A stretch of DNA of 64,000 nt from Gemmatimonadaceae bacterium (GTDB taxonomy: Bacteria; Gemmatimonadota; Gemmatimonadetes; Gemmatimonadales; Gemmatimonadaceae), in the NCBI GenBank assembly GCA_025934775.1, contig JAICWO010000006.1, forward strand, positions 124,001-188,000, read 5' to 3'. The first letter of the stretch is position 1. The number at the start of each line of letters is the position of its first letter. The notes beneath the pieces are model-generated. The model worked only from the letters and a program-made list of their open reading frames with translations, did not search any database and was not told where the DNA came from. A program made the translations under genes and the position numbers. Positions 51,226 to 60,350 of the stretch are shown here, piece by piece.

Positions 51226-52380
51226 TCACCGCCGCGCCGAGCAGCCGGGCGCGAGCGGCAGCCGTCCCGTCGGTGCGGGCTTGCGGCCCTCGTGCCAGTG
51301 CGGGGCTGGACCGTTCGCGAGAATATCCACCGCTTCCGCCGCGGCGCGAATGACCGCCGTCATGTGTGGGATATTCGCGAGCTGAACCTCGTCGTTCACC
51401 CGATGGTAGTCGGCGTGCAAATCGAACGTCGATAACGTGTGCGCCGGAATTCCCGCGCGTGCAAACGCGATGTTGTCGCTGCGCTCGAAGAACCCCTGGC
51501 ATGGCCGCGCGTCGGGGACGATCGGCAGCCCGGCTTTGGCGAACATCTCGCCCATGGTCGAGCGATCGTAGCCCGTGAGCCACGCGCGACCTGGGCCGCC
51601 GGCCAGCGAATCCGGACGGTCGATCATCTCGATCTCGAGATTCGCCGTCATGTCCGACAGGGGCACGACGGGATGCGCGATGTACCATCGAGTGCCGATC
51701 AGCCCCACCTCCTCGCCCGTCGTGGTGACGAACACGATCGTCCGCCGCGGGCGCGGAGCCGCGGCCATCGCCTTCGCGATCTCCAGCACGGCGACGGCGC
51801 CAGACGCATCGTCGTCGGCGCCGTTGCAGATGGAATCCGCGCTGTTCGTGCGACAGGTGCCGCGGCCGACCACGCCCAGATGATCGTAATGCGCGTCGAC
51901 GACGATGGCGCTATCGGCGAGCTGGCCACGCAGCACGCCGACGACATTCACCGCCATGCCGCGTCGATCCGCGGGGAGCGTGTCCCACGCCGCGAAACTC
52001 TCGAGCGCGTGCGGCATGTAGCCGTTGGTGATGGACACCGGCACGCGCTGGAAGAAGCCGCTGTCGCCGGCGGCCCGAAGTCCGATCGCGCGCATCTGCG
52101 CCGCGATATAGCGCGCGGCGCGCGCTCCGCCCGGCGACGCCGTGAATCGGCCTTCCATCGAGTCGTCGGCGAGCGCATAGAGTGCGGCACGCACGTCTGC
52201 GTCAGTCACGCGACGGGCGACTGCGCTCCGGGCCGCGGCGCTTGGCGTTGCCGCGGCGCCGGAAGGGAGCGTCTCCGGCACGGGTGCCGGCGTGGCGGCG
52301 TGATGGGCGCAGCCGGCGACACACGCGACGCCGCAGGCGATTAACAGTTTTCGAACGGTCGAACGATGACGAGGATTCAT
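51226..52380 (-). CDS. M28-family metallopeptidase, lipoprotein
   Basis: A 384-residue exported aminopeptidase-type enzyme. The lipoprotein signal is LLIACGVACVAGC. Zinc-binding elements appear as VVDAHYDHLGVVGRG, CNGADDDASGAVAVLE and the catalytic Glu pair in TTTGEEVGLIGTRWY. The last ligand is probably in the C-terminal region with FDLHADYHRVNDEVQ. It likely trims amino acids from peptides in the periplasm or outside the cell. It is a single gene; about 150 bases before and about 100 after carry nothing recognised. Confidence 0.92.
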   Translation of the reverse strand: MNPRHRSTVRKLLIACGVACVAGCAHHAATPAPVPETLPSGAAATPSAAARSAVARRVTDADVRAALYALADDSMEGRFTASPGGARAARYIAAQMRAIGLRAAGDSGFFQRVPVSITNGYMPHALESFAAWDTLPADRRGMAVNVVGVLRGQLADSAIVVDAHYDHLGVVGRGTCRTNSADSICNGADDDASGAVAVLEIAKAMAAAPRPRRTIVFVTTTGEEVGLIGTRWYIAHPVVPLSDMTANLEIEMIDRPDSLAGGPGRAWLTGYDRSTMGEMFAKAGLPIVPDARPCQGFFERSDNIAFARAGIPAHTLSTFDLHADYHRVNDEVQLANIPHMTAVIRAAAEAVDILANGPAPHWHEGRKPAPTGRLPLAPGCSARR

Positions 52381-52484
52381 GATCGGAGTTTTGGGACCGA
52401 ATTGAATCTATCGGGAGTCTCCCGCCTTGCGGTGTCCCGTTCGGCGGTGAAGCTTGAATGCACCACCTCCACGCCGAGTGATCG

Positions 52485-53027
52485 ATGCACCGTGCCAGTC
52501 TGGTTCTCATTGCGATGGCCGCCGCTTGCGCGAGCAGCGGCACCACGCCCGAAGTGACGGAGCGTGCGGCGCCGATTTTTTCGAGCGCCGAGACCGGTAC
52601 GCTCATGGGCTCGACGCCCGCTTCCGCCTCCGCGAGCTTCGAGGCACCCGCCGCGGCTGTTTGGGCGGCGGTGAAGAAGACGTACGCTGATTGGGGCGTG
52701 CCGCTCAACGTCGAGAACCCGACCACGCACCAGATCGGCAACAATCAGTTCATCCGCTCGCGCCAGTTCGCGGGACACTCGATGACCGAGTTGGCGGACT
52801 GTGGCAGCGGTCCGGAGGGGCCAAAGGCGGCGAGCTATCGGATCTACATGTCGCTGCTCACGTTCGTCACGCCTGACCCGAGCGGCAGCGTGCGCGTGCA
52901 GACCACGTTCGTGCCGATCGGGCAGGACGTCACCGGGACGAGCAACGAGCGACTCACGTGCGGCACGTCCGGCCGCCTCGAGCAGTACTTCCTGGACGCG
53001 GTGAAAGCGAACCTCGGCAAGGCCTGA
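52485..53027 (+). CDS. Exported lipoprotein, 180 residues
   Basis: The signal peptide ends in a lipobox (LIAMAAACASS). The mature protein has an alpha-beta pattern: ASFEAPAAAVWAAVKKTYAD, then IGNNQFIRSRQFAG, and a C-terminal part with two Cys (ELADCGSGPEG, ERLTCGTSGRL) likely to form a disulfide. The AAVWAAVKKTYADWG helix recalls SRPBCC-like or BamC-like domains, but not firmly. It ends one base before a convergent gene. The family is not identified. Confidence 0.68.
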   Translation: MHRASLVLIAMAAACASSGTTPEVTERAAPIFSSAETGTLMGSTPASASASFEAPAAAVWAAVKKTYADWGVPLNVENPTTHQIGNNQFIRSRQFAGHSMTELADCGSGPEGPKAASYRIYMSLLTFVTPDPSGSVRVQTTFVPIGQDVTGTSNERLTCGTSGRLEQYFLDAVKANLGKA

Positions 53028-53028
53028 T

Positions 53029-54735
53029 TCAGTTGCTCTCGACGGGCCGCCGATAGCCGGGCCCGCGCAGCGCGCGGCCCGGTTTCGCGCCGGTGTGCGT
53101 TCCGTCGCGGATCACCTGCACGCCATTGACCCACACGTCGCGCACGCCGGTCGAGAGTTGTTTAGGGTTCTCATAAGTCGCGCGATCGATGATCGTCGCC
53201 GGATCGAACACCACGACGTCGGCGTACATGCCGGGCGCGAGTACGCCGCGGTCGTGGATCGACAAACGGTCCGCGACCGCCGACGTCATCTTCCGCACCG
53301 CATCCTCGAGCGTGAGCACGTGCTCGTCGCGGACGTAGCGCCCGAGAATGCGCGGATAGTTCCCGAACGTGCGCGGATGCACCAGCGCGCGCACGCTGTC
53401 CGGATCGGGGCCGCCGGCGTCCGTGCCGATCTTGATCCACGGCTGCTGGAGTTGGAGCTTGACGTTGTCCTCGCTCATGAGGAAGTACGTGGTCTCCACG
53501 CGACTGTGCTCGCTGAGAATGAGGTCCATCGCGGCGTCCAGATAATCCTCGTGCTTCATCTGCGCGATCTCGGAGAGCCGCTTGCCGATGTACGGCTGAT
53601 TCTCCGGCTTCCGCAGGCTCGTGATCAGAACACCCGCCGGTGTGGCGAGCCCGCACATGTCTTCCCACTCGCTCGTCGGATGCGCGACTTCCTGATGGAT
53701 CCGCGCGCGAATCTCCTGGCTCGCCAGGTTGCCGAACAGCTTGCCCTCGGCCGAGAACGACGGCGGCAAACATGACGTGAGCCCGGTCGCGCCGGCGGTG
53801 TACGCGTACATGTCAGCCTGGATGTCGAGCCCTGCCGCGCGCGCCGAGTCGATCTTGCTGATCAGCTCGCGCTCCTTGCTCCAGTTGCGCGTCCCCGCGG
53901 CTTTCAGGTGATAGATCTCCGTCGCGACGCCGCCTTCGCGTCCGATGCGAATCACTTCGTCGATCGCCTCGAGCAGGTGGTCCGCCTCCGAGCGCATGTG
54001 CGTGATGTACACGCCGCCGTACGGCGCCATCGCCTTCGATTCATCGATCAGCTCCTGCGTCGTGGCGAACGTGTTTGGCGGATAGATCAGCGCGCTCGCC
54101 ATGCCGAACGCTCCGTCCTCCATCGCGCGGCGCACCGCGGCGCGCATCGAATCGAGCGTTGCGCCCGTGGCGGCGCCCATCCGCTCGGCCATGCCATACT
54201 GCCGGATGGTGCCCGCGCCCACGAACGACCCGACGTTTTGCGAGATGCCGTGCGCTTGCATGGCGCTGAGCCATGCGTCGAAGCCGTGCGGCCCCGCGAA
54301 CGTCCGCTGCAACGCGCTCGCGTTCGGCGGGAGCGTCGCGGGATTGAGCGGCGCCGGCGTCGATCCTTCGCCTTCGATGCCGGTCGTCACGCCCTGCGTC
54401 AATTTGCCGAGCTGCCGCCCGTCGCCGAGAAGGAGCGCACCGCCCGATTGATCCTGGATGTCGATGAATCCGGGCGAGACGACCAGACCGCGCGCGTCGA
54501 CGCGTGCCTTCGTCGGGGCGTCGTGCAGCATCCCGCGGGGCGTGATGGCGGCGATGCGATCGCCGCGAATGGCGAGATCGCCGTAGTACCACGGTGCGCC
54601 GGTGCCGTCGACGATGCGGCCATTCTCGATGATCACGTCATACGCCGCGCCCGGTGCTGGAGCGGGATGTGCGGTAGCGGCCGGACGTGTGCAGGCGGCG
54701 AGCAGGACCACGGCGAGAGCGACGCGGCGTGTCAT
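53029..54735 (-). CDS. N-acyl-D-amino-acid deacylase-like amidohydrolase, exported
   Basis: A 568-residue amidohydrolase-fold protein with a lipoprotein-type signal (VALAVVLLAACTRP) from ATG 54735. The sequence YDVIIENGRIVDGTGAPWYY and SPGFIDIQDQSGG align with D-aminoacylases, but the usual metal-binding HxH after FID is QDQ. Later ligands are kept: YITHMRSEADHLLEA, EIYHLKAAGTRNW and WIKIGTDAGGPDPDS. The cysteine position of D-aminoacylase reads GEGSTPAP. I believe a subfamily with this FIDIQ form exists, probably with one metal. The substrate is perhaps an N-acyl-D-amino acid or other amide. Divergent from the HPP gene. Confidence 0.8.
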   Translation of the reverse strand: MTRRVALAVVLLAACTRPAATAHPAPAPGAAYDVIIENGRIVDGTGAPWYYGDLAIRGDRIAAITPRGMLHDAPTKARVDARGLVVSPGFIDIQDQSGGALLLGDGRQLGKLTQGVTTGIEGEGSTPAPLNPATLPPNASALQRTFAGPHGFDAWLSAMQAHGISQNVGSFVGAGTIRQYGMAERMGAATGATLDSMRAAVRRAMEDGAFGMASALIYPPNTFATTQELIDESKAMAPYGGVYITHMRSEADHLLEAIDEVIRIGREGGVATEIYHLKAAGTRNWSKERELISKIDSARAAGLDIQADMYAYTAGATGLTSCLPPSFSAEGKLFGNLASQEIRARIHQEVAHPTSEWEDMCGLATPAGVLITSLRKPENQPYIGKRLSEIAQMKHEDYLDAAMDLILSEHSRVETTYFLMSEDNVKLQLQQPWIKIGTDAGGPDPDSVRALVHPRTFGNYPRILGRYVRDEHVLTLEDAVRKMTSAVADRLSIHDRGVLAPGMYADVVVFDPATIIDRATYENPKQLSTGVRDVWVNGVQVIRDGTHTGAKPGRALRGPGYRRPVESN

Positions 54736-54753
54736 CACGGTATTGGTGAGAGG

Positions 54754-55311
54754 ATGCAAGACGATGCGACGGGCTCGACCGAGCCGCTAGAGGCCGCGAC
54801 CACCCCGTCGCCGATCGATTTTCATCGCGCGCGCGAGCGGCTGTCGATCCGCGACGAGCTGATCCTGGCCGCCCTGCCCACGCTGCTCGTGATCGCCGTG
54901 CTCGCGCTCGTCGACGCGCTCTCCGAGCAGCGCCTGCTCTTCGCGTCGCTCGCGTCGAGCGCGTTCCTGATCTACCTCGACCCGGAGCACGCGATGAACC
55001 GCCTGCGCGCGATCGTCAGCGCGCAGCTCCTCGCGGCGGTGGTCGGATGGGCGGGTTACTTCTTTCTGGGCGGCGGCTTTCTGAGCGCGGCGGCGGCGCT
55101 CGTCGTCACGATCCTGCTCATGATCGTGGGCGACGTGGTGCATCCGCCGGCGGTCGGGACGGCGATGGCGTTCGCGCTCCGCGCCGGGAACGTGTCCAAC
55201 GTGGCGCTCTTTCTCGTGGCGCTCGGAATGACGGCGGTGCTCGTCGTGCTCCAGCGGCTCGCGGTGTGGACGCTGAGCAGGAGCCGGCACCGGCACGCGG
55301 CGCGGCGATGA
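54754..55311 (+). CDS. HPP family integral membrane protein
   Basis: A 185-residue protein from ATG 54754. It has about four membrane helices: LILAALPTLLVIAVLALVDA, SLASSAFLIYL, the pair LLAAVVGWAGYFFLGGGF and ALVVTILLMIVGDVV, and VALFLVALGMTAVLVVL. The signature HPPAVGTAMAFALRAGNV gives the family its name. HPP proteins have been linked to nitrite transport in plastids; the bacterial role is mostly unknown. The long open frame before 54754 is the shadow of the opposite gene. Confidence 0.85.
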   Translation: MQDDATGSTEPLEAATTPSPIDFHRARERLSIRDELILAALPTLLVIAVLALVDALSEQRLLFASLASSAFLIYLDPEHAMNRLRAIVSAQLLAAVVGWAGYFFLGGGFLSAAAALVVTILLMIVGDVVHPPAVGTAMAFALRAGNVSNVALFLVALGMTAVLVVLQRLAVWTLSRSRHRHAARR

Positions 55312-55313
55312 TT

Positions 55314-55796
55314 CTATAACGGTAATCTAAGAAAACTCAACGCCACGCCGTCCCGGTAGAAGTCGGGGACGCGGGCCTCTTCCTCGAAGCCATGGTCGTG
55401 GAGGAGCGTGAGGATCGTGCCGATCGCCGGATCGTCCGGCATCTCGGCGAGGAGGTACCGCGCGCCGGACGCGCGCACCTCGCCCGCCACGGCGCGAAGC
55501 AGCCGCTCGCCGACGTCGTCCGATTCCACCCCCGGCGCGAGCGCCGCGGTGTGCAGCCGCGCGCCGCCGTCGGTGCCCGCGAGCAGGCCAAAGAGCGCGA
55601 TGCCAGCCACGGTTCCGTCGCGCGCGATCACCAGCGCCCGATGTTCGACGTCATTGCCGCGCTCCGCGCGCTGCAGCACCTCGAGCGCGCGGTCGATGTA
55701 CGGCGTCACGCCGAGCGCACCCATCAACAACACGCGCGTGCCCTGATGATCTTCGGGCAGCAGCGGCCGCGGGTCGAGCGCGAAGTAGCCCGACAC
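55314..55796 (-). CDS. GNAT-family acetyltransferase
   Basis: A 160-residue GNAT-like protein: HRALVIARDGTVAGIALFGL forms the central strands, LHTAALAPGVESDDVGERLL the acetyl-CoA binding strand and loop, and HDHGFEEEARVPDFYRDGVA the C-terminal motif. The usual GxGxG/A loop is weak (GVESDDVGE), so acetyl-CoA binding is probable but not certain. It begins one base after the lipoamide dehydrogenase stop and so is co-transcribed with it; a link in function is not obvious. Confidence 0.75.
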   Translation of the reverse strand: MSGYFALDPRPLLPEDHQGTRVLLMGALGVTPYIDRALEVLQRAERGNDVEHRALVIARDGTVAGIALFGLLAGTDGGARLHTAALAPGVESDDVGERLLRAVAGEVRASGARYLLAEMPDDPAIGTILTLLHDHGFEEEARVPDFYRDGVALSFLRLPL

Positions 55797-55797
55797 G

Positions 55798-57243
55798 TCA
55801 GATGTGGATCGCGCGGCCGAGCGCGCTGAGCGCCGCTTCCTTCGTCACCTCGGAGAGCGTCGGATGCGCGTGCACGGTGACCCCGATGTCCTCCGACGAG
55901 CCGCGATACTCGAACGCGAGCACCACTTCGGCCACGAGCTCGGAGACGTTCGGCCCGATCATGTGCGCGCCGAGCAGCTCGTCCGTCTTTGCGTCGGCGA
56001 TGAACTTGACGAAGCCCGTCGTCTCGCCCATCGACCGCGCCCGGCCGTTTGCCGAGAACGGAAATTGTCCGACGCGATACTCGCGTCCGCTCTCCTTGAC
56101 CTGCTTCTCCGTCAGCCCGACGGCGGCGATCTCCGGCCAGGTGTACACGACGCCCGGGATCGACTTGTAGTGCATGTGCACCGCCTTGCCAGCGATCGCC
56201 TCCACGGCCACGACGCCTTCCTCCTCCGCCTTGTGCGCGAGCATCGGCCCGGGCACGCAGTCGCCGATCGCATACACGTTCGGGAGGTTGGTGCGCATCT
56301 GATCGTCGACGAGAATCTCGCCGCGCTTGCCGAGGTCGAGGCCGAGCGCCTTCGCGTCGATCCCGCGCGTGGCGGGCCGCCGTCCGACGGAGACGAGGAC
56401 GCAATCGCCTTCGATGCGTTCCGTCTTGCCGTCTTTTTCTATTTCTATGAACACGCCGGCGTCGGTGCGGCCGCCGTTCGTGACGCGCGTCCCGGTGCGG
56501 ATGTCGAGACCCTGGCTCCGCAGCGAGCGATCGGCTTGTTTGACGATGTCGTCGTCCATGCCCGGGAGGATGCCGGGCAGCAGCTCGATCACGGTGACGT
56601 TCGCGCCAAGCCGGCTCCAGACGGAGCCGAGCTCGAGGCCGATGACGCCGCCGCCGATCACGATGAGGCGCTTCGGCACCTGCGGGATCTCGAGCGCGCC
56701 GACGTTGGACAGCACGCGCTCTTCGTCGAACTTCAGAAACGGGAGCTCGATCGGTACGGAGCCGGTGGCGATGATGACGTTCTTTGCCTGGTACGAGGCG
56801 ATGGTTTCAGCGGGGGGGCCCCCCGCCGCACCGCCCGCCGTCACCTCGACGACGTTTCCGGCCTTCAACGTTCCCAACCCTTTCGCCCACGTGATCTTGT
56901 TCTTCCGGAACAGGAACTCGATGCCCTTGGTGTTCTGTCCGACCACGTCGCGCTTGCGCTCGAGCATCGTCGCCAGATCGAGCGTGAGCTGGCCGACGCC
57001 GATGCCGTGCGCCGCCGCCGCATGTTTCGCGAACTCGTAATGCTCTGACGACGTGAGCAGGGCCTTGGATGGAATGCAGCCCACGTTCACGCACGTGCCG
57101 CCGAGCGTCTTGTCCATCTCGACGCATACGGTATCGAGACCGAGCTGCGCGGCCCGAATCGCGGCGACGTAGCCGCCCGGACCGCCGCCGATGATCACGA
57201 CGTCGGCGGGCGTTGGGCTCGAGGATTGAGCGGAGGTTCCCAT
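55798..57243 (-). CDS. lpdA: Dihydrolipoyl dehydrogenase (E3)
   Basis: A 481-residue flavoprotein that reoxidises dihydrolipoamide of 2-oxo-acid dehydrogenase or glycine cleavage complexes with NAD. Shown by the FAD motif IIGGGPGGYVAAIRAAQLG, the redox pair Cys51/Cys56 in GGTCVNVGCIPSK, the NAD motif VIGGGVIGLELGSVW, YAIGDCVPGPMLAHKAEEEG, and the C-terminal His-Glu couple in VTVHAHPTLSEVTKEA. A short Gly/Pro insert (GGAAGGPPAET, about residues 137-147) is encoded by a G-run/C-run stretch. The E2 gene lies upstream, two genes away, supporting a 2-oxoglutarate or pyruvate dehydrogenase role. Confidence 0.95.
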   Translation of the reverse strand: MGTSAQSSSPTPADVVIIGGGPGGYVAAIRAAQLGLDTVCVEMDKTLGGTCVNVGCIPSKALLTSSEHYEFAKHAAAAHGIGVGQLTLDLATMLERKRDVVGQNTKGIEFLFRKNKITWAKGLGTLKAGNVVEVTAGGAAGGPPAETIASYQAKNVIIATGSVPIELPFLKFDEERVLSNVGALEIPQVPKRLIVIGGGVIGLELGSVWSRLGANVTVIELLPGILPGMDDDIVKQADRSLRSQGLDIRTGTRVTNGGRTDAGVFIEIEKDGKTERIEGDCVLVSVGRRPATRGIDAKALGLDLGKRGEILVDDQMRTNLPNVYAIGDCVPGPMLAHKAEEEGVVAVEAIAGKAVHMHYKSIPGVVYTWPEIAAVGLTEKQVKESGREYRVGQFPFSANGRARSMGETTGFVKFIADAKTDELLGAHMIGPNVSELVAEVVLAFEYRGSSEDIGVTVHAHPTLSEVTKEAALSALGRAIHI

Positions 57244-57246
57244 GAC

Positions 57247-57287
57247 GAAAAAGAGTGAGCGGGTCAGACGAATTCTAACCCGCTCAC
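57247..57287 (-). terminator. Intrinsic terminator of the outer-membrane protein gene
   Basis: A 10-bp stem (GTGAGCGGGT with its complement) and a loop of 13 bases, followed on the minus strand by CTCTTTTT. It sits after the outer-membrane protein stop and immediately upstream of lpdA, so it should separate the two transcripts. Confidence 0.85.
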
Positions 57288-57311
57288 CCCGACGTCATGA
57301 ACGTCGTGGAG

Positions 57312-57881
57312 CTATCGTGAGTAGATGGAGAGCCCGAGCAGCAGGCCGAATTGATCGTACGAGAACGCGGGTGCACTGGCGAGACCGTGACGGTACTGCG
57401 CCTCGATCCGCGACGCGATCCGATTGTCGATCGGCAGCTTGATGCCGAGGCCGGCGCCGAGGCTCGTCTGGGTCAAGCCCCGCTCACCGCTTCCGGACAA
57501 GTGGTCGAATCCGATGAGCGGGCGAACGTAGAATTGATCGGTGCCGCGCGTCCCGGTGAAATAGATGGGCAATCCAACGTCGACACTGAGCTCCGTCTGG
57601 CTGCCGCCGTCCGAGCTTGAGTGCTGAATCCCGAGTGACGGTTCCAGCTCGACAGTCGGGGTGAGGTACACGCCGGCGCGCAGCATCGGCAGCGGCAACT
57701 GCACGGTGGTCGCGCTCACGTCTTCCGTTCCTCCCGGCCCTACGTCGACGTGCGTCGAGCGATGGGCGAGAATGCCGTCGATGCCGAACTCCCAGAGTGG
57801 GCTCTGCTGCTGGGCGCCCGCGGCGCCAGCGAGCGTGAGCGCGAGTACGGCAGCGGACAGGCACTGAATCGTTCGTGTCAT
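57312..57881 (-). CDS. Outer-membrane beta-barrel protein
   Basis: A 189-residue protein with a signal peptide (LSAAVLALTLAGAAGAQQ) and alternating amphipathic strands with aromatic girdles: PLWEFGIDGILAHRSTHVDV, LRAGVYLTPTVELEPSLGIQ, FYVRPLIGFDHLSG, GAGLGIKLPIDNRIASRIEA and the end FGLLLGLSIYSR. It is probably an eight-stranded OmpA/OmpW-like barrel. It is flanked by two terminators and is therefore an independent unit set between E2 and E3 genes. Ligand and function are unknown. Confidence 0.83.
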   Translation of the reverse strand: MTRTIQCLSAAVLALTLAGAAGAQQQSPLWEFGIDGILAHRSTHVDVGPGGTEDVSATTVQLPLPMLRAGVYLTPTVELEPSLGIQHSSSDGGSQTELSVDVGLPIYFTGTRGTDQFYVRPLIGFDHLSGSGERGLTQTSLGAGLGIKLPIDNRIASRIEAQYRHGLASAPAFSYDQFGLLLGLSIYSR

Positions 57882-57923
57882 TCGAGTTCTCCGTATCTGG
57901 TCGAAATCGCCGAGCGCAGCCGC

Positions 57924-57954
57924 AAAAAAAGGACCGGACGAGCTCGTCCGGTCC
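57924..57954 (-). terminator. Intrinsic terminator of the E2 gene
   Basis: A perfect 24-base palindrome (GGACCGGACGAG and its complement) followed on the minus strand by seven T. It lies about 30 bases after the E2 stop codon. Very strong. Confidence 0.93.
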
Positions 57955-57985
57955 GTGTGCGGTGATCGGCGGTGACGTGGATCAC

Positions 57986-59242
57986 TCAGTCGATCAGCAT
58001 CGCGGCCGGATCCTCCATCAATTCCTTGACACGCACGAGGAAGAGCACCGCCTGCTGGCCGTCGATGATGCGGTGGTCGTACGAGAGCGCGAGGTACATC
58101 ATCGGCCGGATCTCGACTTTGCCGTTCACCGCGACCGGGCGGTCCTGCGTCTTGTGCAGTCCGAGGATGCCGACCTGTGGGAAGTTGATGATCGGCGTCG
58201 AGATCAGCGATCCGAACACGCCGCCGTTGGTGATCGTGAACGTGCCGCCGGTCAGATCTTCCATCGTCAGCTTACCGTCGCGCGCGCGCTTGGCGACCGT
58301 GCCGATGTCGCGGGACACCTCGATCATTCCCTTGCGCTCGGCATCCTTGATGTTGGGCACGACGAGACCGGCGTCCGACGCGACCGCGATGCCCATGTTC
58401 ACATAATGCTTATAGACGATCGCGTCGCCTTCGATTTGCGCGTTCACCGTCGGGTAGGCCTTGAGCGCCATACACGCGGCTTTCACGAAGAACGGCATGA
58501 ACGAGAGCTTCACGCCGTGCTGCTTCTCGACGCGCTCCTTCATCCGCTCGCGCACCGCGCTCACGGCGGACATGTCGATCTCGTTGAACGTCGTGAGATG
58601 CGCCGTCGCGTGCTGCGACTCGAGCAGATGTTCGGCGATGCGCTTGCGGCGCGTCGTCATCTTCTCGCGCGTCTCGCGCTGGCCCTGGGCCGCACCGCTG
58701 GTTGGCGCGAAGCTCGGTTCCGTGGGGCGCACCACGCTGACCGCCGGCTGTTGTGGCGGCTGCGGCTTCGGCGTGGACGGCGGCTCCGCATGCTCGATGA
58801 CGTCCGGCTTGCTGATCACCCCGCCGCGGCCGGTGCCCTGCACGGCACCCAAGTCCACCCCGCGCTCCGCCGCGACACGCTGCGCGGCGGGCGATGCGCG
58901 GATTTCTGTCGGAGCGGGAGCCTGGGCCGGCGTCGGAGCGGGAGCCTGGGCCGGCGCCGGAGCCGATGCCGGAGCCTTGGCCGGCGCGGGTGCCGCGGCG
59001 CCCGCCTTCGACTCATCGATCTCAGCGAGCAGGTCGTCAACCTTCACGACGTCGCCCTCGGCGTGCGCACGTTTCGTCAGCACGCCGGCGCTCATCGATG
59101 GAACTTCCACCGTGATCTTGTCGGTCTCGAGCTCCACCAGCGTGTCGCCCGGCGCTACGGAATCGCCCTCTTTCTTCAGCCAGCGCGAGACGGTGGCCTC
59201 GACAATCGATTCTCCGAGCGGCGGAACTTTGATCGCGGTCAT
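57986..59242 (-). CDS. sucB: 2-Oxo-acid dehydrogenase E2 (dihydrolipoyl succinyltransferase type)
   Basis: A 418-residue acyltransferase. The lipoyl domain (1-78) carries the lipoyl-lysine Lys42 in [14 protein letters not shown], and an Ala/Pro linker follows. The E3-binding domain (about 120-155) reads [20 protein letters not shown]. The catalytic domain ends with [20 protein letters not shown] (active-site His and Asp). The lipoyl start [20 protein letters not shown] and the [12 protein letters not shown]-type catalytic core favour 2-oxoglutarate dehydrogenase over pyruvate dehydrogenase. No E1 gene is beside it; E3 lies two genes downstream. Start ATG 59242 begins the lipoyl domain exactly. 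Confidence 0.93.
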   Translation of the reverse strand: MTAIKVPPLGESIVEATVSRWLKKEGDSVAPGDTLVELETDKITVEVPSMSAGVLTKRAHAEGDVVKVDDLLAEIDESKAGAAAPAPAKAPASAPAPAQAPAPTPAQAPAPTEIRASPAAQRVAAERGVDLGAVQGTGRGGVISKPDVIEHAEPPSTPKPQPPQQPAVSVVRPTEPSFAPTSGAAQGQRETREKMTTRRKRIAEHLLESQHATAHLTTFNEIDMSAVSAVRERMKERVEKQHGVKLSFMPFFVKAACMALKAYPTVNAQIEGDAIVYKHYVNMGIAVASDAGLVVPNIKDAERKGMIEVSRDIGTVAKRARDGKLTMEDLTGGTFTITNGGVFGSLISTPIINFPQVGILGLHKTQDRPVAVNGKVEIRPMMYLALSYDHRIIDGQQAVLFLVRVKELMEDPAAMLID

Positions 59243-59312
59243 GACGAGCAGGTCGACAAGGAAACGGGGCAATCCCTAAACTTCTCTCCAGCCAGAATAT
59301 AATGCTCTCAAA

Positions 59313-60350
59313 GTGAACGCACTGACGATCTCCAGCCACGGTGGTCTCGATCGCGTCGAGTGCCGTGATGACGTGCCCGAGCCCGAGCTTCATTCGCGCA
59401 CCGACGTGCGGATTCGCGTCCGCGCCGCCGCGCTCAACCACCTCGACCTGTTCGTGGTCTCGGGACTTCCCGGCGTCACGATCACGCCAAAGTGGATACT
59501 TGGCGCGGATGCGTGCGGCGACGTGGAAGCGGTGGGCGCCGATGTCGCGCACGTCCGCGTCGGCGACCGCGTGGTCGTGAATCCTGGAATCAGCGATCGC
59601 ACGTGCGAATACTGTCTCGCCGGCGAGCAGCCGCTCTGCCCGCGCTTTCGGCTGCTCGGCGAGCACCTGCCAGGTTCGATGGCGGAGCTCCTCGTGGTCC
59701 CTGCCGCCAACGTGCGTTCCATTCCAAGATCGACCTCGATCGAGCACGGCGCCGCATTCACGCTCACGACGCTCACCGCGTGGCGCATGGTCGTGTCCCG
59801 TGCACGCGTGCAGCCCAATGAGAATGTGCTCATCTGGGGGATCGGTGGCGGCGTGGCGCTCGCCGCGCTTCAGATCTGCAAGCAGATCGGCGCCCGCGTC
59901 TGGGCGGTGTCGTCGAGCGCGGAAAAATTGCGCCGCGCCAAAGCCACGGGTGCGGACGAGCTGCTGAATCGGAGCGAGATCGACGTCGCGAAAGCGATCC
60001 GCGAGCGCACCGGAAAGCGCGGCCTCGACGTGGTGATCGACAACGTCGGTCACGCGACGTGGCCGCAGTCGCTGCTCGCGCTCGGCCGCGCCGGACGACT
60101 CGTGACGTGCGGAGCGACGTCGGGTCCGATGGTGGAGACCGACGTCCGACGCATGTTCTGGAATCAGTGGACGCTCATGGGCTCGACGATGGGCAACGAC
60201 GCCGAGTTCGATGCCGTCGTCGACGAGCTGCGCGCCGGGAGACTCCTGCCGCCGATCGACAGCGTCTTCTCGCTCGAGGACGGCCGCGCCGCCTTCGAGC
60301 GCCTCGCGAGCGGCGGGCAGTTCGGCAAGATCGTGGTGCGCGTCTCGTGA
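59313..60350 (+). CDS. Zinc-type alcohol dehydrogenase / quinone reductase family (MDR)
   Basis: A 345-residue medium-chain dehydrogenase. The catalytic-zinc region is in AALNHLDLFVVSGLPG and ILGADACGDVEAVGADVAHV. The structural-zinc Cys group is only partly present (DRTCEYCLAGEQPLCPRF). The NAD(P) motif is VLIWGIGGGVALAALQICKQ. Asn replaces the first catalytic-zinc Cys (LNHLD), which is the quinone-oxidoreductase-like form, so zinc dependence is uncertain. GTG 59313 is used. Its stop overlaps the start of the small zinc-ribbon gene by four bases. Confidence 0.88.
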   Translation: MNALTISSHGGLDRVECRDDVPEPELHSRTDVRIRVRAAALNHLDLFVVSGLPGVTITPKWILGADACGDVEAVGADVAHVRVGDRVVVNPGISDRTCEYCLAGEQPLCPRFRLLGEHLPGSMAELLVVPAANVRSIPRSTSIEHGAAFTLTTLTAWRMVVSRARVQPNENVLIWGIGGGVALAALQICKQIGARVWAVSSSAEKLRRAKATGADELLNRSEIDVAKAIRERTGKRGLDVVIDNVGHATWPQSLLALGRAGRLVTCGATSGPMVETDVRRMFWNQWTLMGSTMGNDAEFDAVVDELRAGRLLPPIDSVFSLEDGRAAFERLASGGQFGKIVVRVS

